The notes under the pieces: model-generated
What the model was told of the DNA's origin: nothing
Database searches by the model: none
The model's input: only the letters and a program-made list of their open reading frames with translations
Origin: an uncultured Sterolibacteriaceae bacterium
GTDB taxonomy: Bacteria > Pseudomonadota > Gammaproteobacteria > Burkholderiales > Rhodocyclaceae
Length of the DNA: 36,849 nucleotides
Assembly (NCBI GenBank): GCA_937888595.1
Contig: CALARK010000024.1
Span: forward strand, 1-36,849
Direction: 5' to 3'
Translations under genes and position numbers: made by a program
In this document: in pieces, positions 33,645-36,849 of the stretch
Layout: each line of letters opens with the position of its first letter
Numbering within the stretch: the stretch's first letter is position 1

Positions 33645-34292
33645 ATGGACACGAACGATTTTAGCGGCGAGTTCATCGCCTTCGCCTGCGACAAGGGCGT
33701 GCTGCGCTTCGGTGAATTCAAGACCAAGGCCGGACGGCTCAGCCCCTACTTCTTCAATGCCGGCCTGTTCAACGACGGTGCATCGCTGACGCGGCTCGCC
33801 GACTTCTACGCCCGGGCGATCCTCGCCTCCGGCCTTGCCTTCGACATGCTGTTCGGCCCCGCCTACAAGGGTATCCCGCTGGCCGCGGCGATCGCCATCA
33901 AGCTGGCCGAACGCGGCCGCAACCTGCCCTTCGCCTTCAACCGCAAGGAAGCGAAAGACCATGGCGAAGGCGGCAGCCTGATCGGCGCCCCGCTCGCCGG
34001 ACGCGTGCTGATCGTCGATGACGTGATTTCCGCCGGCACCTCGGTGCGCGAATCGGTCGGGATCATCCGTGCAGCCGGCGCCACGCCGGCCGGCGTGGCG
34101 ATCGCCATCGACCGCCAGGAACGCGGCACCGGTTCGCTGTCGGCCGTCCAGGAAGTCGAGCAGACGCAGGGCATGCCGGTGATCTCGGTCGCCCGCCTCG
34201 TCGACGTGATCGCCTATCTGGCCGGACAGCCGGCCCTCGAAGCGAACCTCGCGGCCGTCCGCCGCTATCGGGAGACCTATGGTGTTGCGTAA
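33645..34292 (+). CDS. pyrE: Orotate phosphoribosyltransferase
   Basis: The 215-aa enzyme joins orotate and PRPP to form OMP in pyrimidine synthesis. Motifs are the PRPP loop VLIVDDVISAGTS, the substrate segment FKTKAGRLSPYFFNAG and FGPAYKGIPLA. Length fits the family. The last 14 nt overlap the next gene. Confidence 0.96.
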   Translation: MDTNDFSGEFIAFACDKGVLRFGEFKTKAGRLSPYFFNAGLFNDGASLTRLADFYARAILASGLAFDMLFGPAYKGIPLAAAIAIKLAERGRNLPFAFNRKEAKDHGEGGSLIGAPLAGRVLIVDDVISAGTSVRESVGIIRAAGATPAGVAIAIDRQERGTGSLSAVQEVEQTQGMPVISVARLVDVIAYLAGQPALEANLAAVRRYRETYGVA

Positions 34293-34905
34293 ACCGTCCC
34301 TGTCGCGTTCACTGCCCCTTTCCGCGGCCGTCCTGGCTTGCGGGATGCTGTTTTCGCTTTCTGCCGCGGCGCGCATCACCTGCTGCGAGGTCGACGGCAA
34401 GCGTTTCTGCGGCGATCCGGCGCCCCAGCAATGCCTGAACAAGGCGAAGAAGGTGTTCGAGCGCGGCGTAGCGAAAGAGGTCGATGCTCCCCTGACGGCC
34501 GAGCAGCGCGCCGCACGCGAGGCCGAGGATGCGCGCAAGAAGGAAGAGGAACGCAAGGCGGCCGAGCAGGCGCGTCGCGATCGCGCTCTGATGGCCAGTT
34601 ATTCGAGCGTGAAGGAGATCGATGCGGCGAGGAAACGCGCGATCACTGAGATCCGGCGAAATGCCACCCAGGCCCAGAACCGCCTCGATGCGGCGCTGAA
34701 GAAGCAGAAAGCGCTCGAGCAGGAGAAGGAGTTCTACCAGAAGAAGCCGCTCCCGGCCGCCCTGACATCGCAGATCCAGGACAACGAAGCCGAGATCGCC
34801 GCCCAGCAGAAAGCCCTGCAGGACAAGGATGCCGACATCGCCGCCATCAATGCGCGCTTCGATGACGACAAGGAACGCTATCAGCGGTTGAGCGGCAGGA
34901 AATAG
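34279..34905 (+). CDS. Periplasmic coiled-coil hypothetical protein
   Basis: The 208-aa product has a signal peptide (SLPLSAAVLACGMLFSLSAAA), a small cysteine-rich part (ITCCEVDGKRFCGDPAPQQC) of DUF4124-like character and a long charged coiled coil (EQRAAREAEDARKKEEERKAAEQARRDR and KALEQEKEFYQKK). GGGAG lies just before the ATG, which is inside pyrE, so translation is coupled. Such proteins commonly follow pyrE in betaproteobacteria in my memory; no function is known. Confidence 0.82.
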   Translation: MVLRKPSLSRSLPLSAAVLACGMLFSLSAAARITCCEVDGKRFCGDPAPQQCLNKAKKVFERGVAKEVDAPLTAEQRAAREAEDARKKEEERKAAEQARRDRALMASYSSVKEIDAARKRAITEIRRNATQAQNRLDAALKKQKALEQEKEFYQKKPLPAALTSQIQDNEAEIAAQQKALQDKDADIAAINARFDDDKERYQRLSGRK

Positions 34906-34923
34906 CCCGCCCGGGCAATGCGC

Positions 34924-34947
34924 GCCGTCCTGCCGGCGCCGACTTTT
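34924..34947 (+). repeat. Dispersed 24-bp repeat, copy 8 (gatB 3' end)
   Basis: A perfect consensus copy, starting one base beyond the gatB stop codon on the coding strand and followed by CAGCCGG as in copy 2. Confidence 0.8.
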
Positions 34948-34948
34948 C

Positions 34949-36394
<1,446 letters not shown>

Positions 36395-36404
36395 ACGAAA
36401 TCCT

Positions 36405-36849
36405 TCATGAACAACGCCCGTTCCGGTTGTCGACCAGAATCGGCCAGAGGTAATTGACTGCATCGCCGCCGCATTCGGCGCGACAGTCGCGGAATGCGAC
36501 CGTGACCTGGTCACCCTGTTCCCAGAGGCTCACTTTGCACGGGGTCCGCGGCGAAGCGAGGACGACGATCGGCAGGTGCTCGGTCTGGCGGAAATCTGCC
36601 AGCCTGAAATTGCAGCTGCCGCGCCTCGGCACATCGACACGTGCTTCGAGCGCCTCGACACGCGCATCCCGCACATCGAGGTCGAGACGGCCGGCATAGC
36701 CGGTATCGTCGCGGAAGCTGCAGCTGGCTTTGGTATTCAGCGCACGGCCGGTGATCGGCTTGAGTCCGCGCCTGGCCAACAAGGCCACGGTTTCCTTTTT
36801 CAGCACCGGGCCGTGCGGGCCCGCCTGCGGCGCGGGGCCCGGCACAGGA
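36405..36849 (-). CDS. Hypothetical protein, N terminus outside window
   Basis: The minus-strand frame stays open to the right edge, so the true start (probably with a signal peptide) is missing. The visible part has LLARRGLKPITGRALNT, LDLDVRDARVEALEARVDVPRRGSC and four or more cysteines (SCSFRD, GSCNF, TPCKVS, FRDCRAECGG), suggesting a disulfide-bonded periplasmic protein. It ends 10 bp before gatB and carries gatB's ribosome binding site. I do not recognise the family. Confidence 0.72.
   Translation of the reverse strand, partial: PVPGPAPQAGPHGPVLKKETVALLARRGLKPITGRALNTKASCSFRDDTGYAGRLDLDVRDARVEALEARVDVPRRGSCNFRLADFRQTEHLPIVVLASPRTPCKVSLWEQGDQVTVAFRDCRAECGGDAVNYLWPILVDNRNGRCS

Overview
The window looks like a chromosome segment of a high-GC betaproteobacterium, most likely Rhodocyclales (Azoarcus/Thauera relatives). 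The signs are the housekeeping neighbourhoods (gatB near divergent xthA/pyrE, a UbiH-type hydroxylase beside dsbC, phoH beside hypE), the strong GC bias at third codon positions and a PEP-CTERM protein. This placement is an inference from gene content; no database search was possible.

Layout. 1-1786: divergent phoH (truncated by the window edge) and hypE. 1849-12341: a foreign element of about 10.4 kb inserted in a tRNA-Met(CAU) gene, bounded by an exact 47-bp direct repeat of the tRNA 3' part. It carries a tyrosine integrase next to the tRNA, small DNA-binding proteins, a leader-controlled operon (RadC-like JAB protein, four unrecognised genes, a MESH1-like (p)ppGpp hydrolase, then an M48 peptidase with Sel1 repeats) and a PEP-CTERM gene. 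I see no conjugation, capsid or transposase genes. 12443-14388: UbiH-type monooxygenase and dsbC. 14423-25690: a four-gene minus-strand operon, mscS > treS-maltokinase > treZ > malQ-treY, in which every junction is an ATGA stop/start overlap. 25821-27026: ammonium transporter with a clear sigma54 promoter and an upstream NtrC site. 27293-31328: small membrane protein, NlpC/P60 lipoprotein, gabD, and a B12-binding radical SAM protein of unknown substrate. 31388-32770: yqjD/yqjE/yqjK-like stress membrane cluster with a fourth gene. 32828-36849: xthA, pyrE, a periplasmic coiled-coil protein, gatB and a truncated hypothetical gene.

How the genes fit together. The central operon joins an osmotic safety valve with both glycogen-linked trehalose routes: TreY/TreZ make trehalose from maltodextrin, MalQ rebuilds long maltodextrins, and TreS/maltokinase converts trehalose to maltose and maltose 1-phosphate. 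The element offers the most candidate novelty: a single-domain alarmone hydrolase with no synthetase beside it, coupled to very acidic unknown proteins and RadC behind an attenuator-like leader. Across the backbone, but apparently not in the element, I found a dispersed 24-bp repeat (nine copies). Some copies sit just after stop codons and others are translated inside hypE, malQ, treZ, gatB and a membrane protein in different reading frames.
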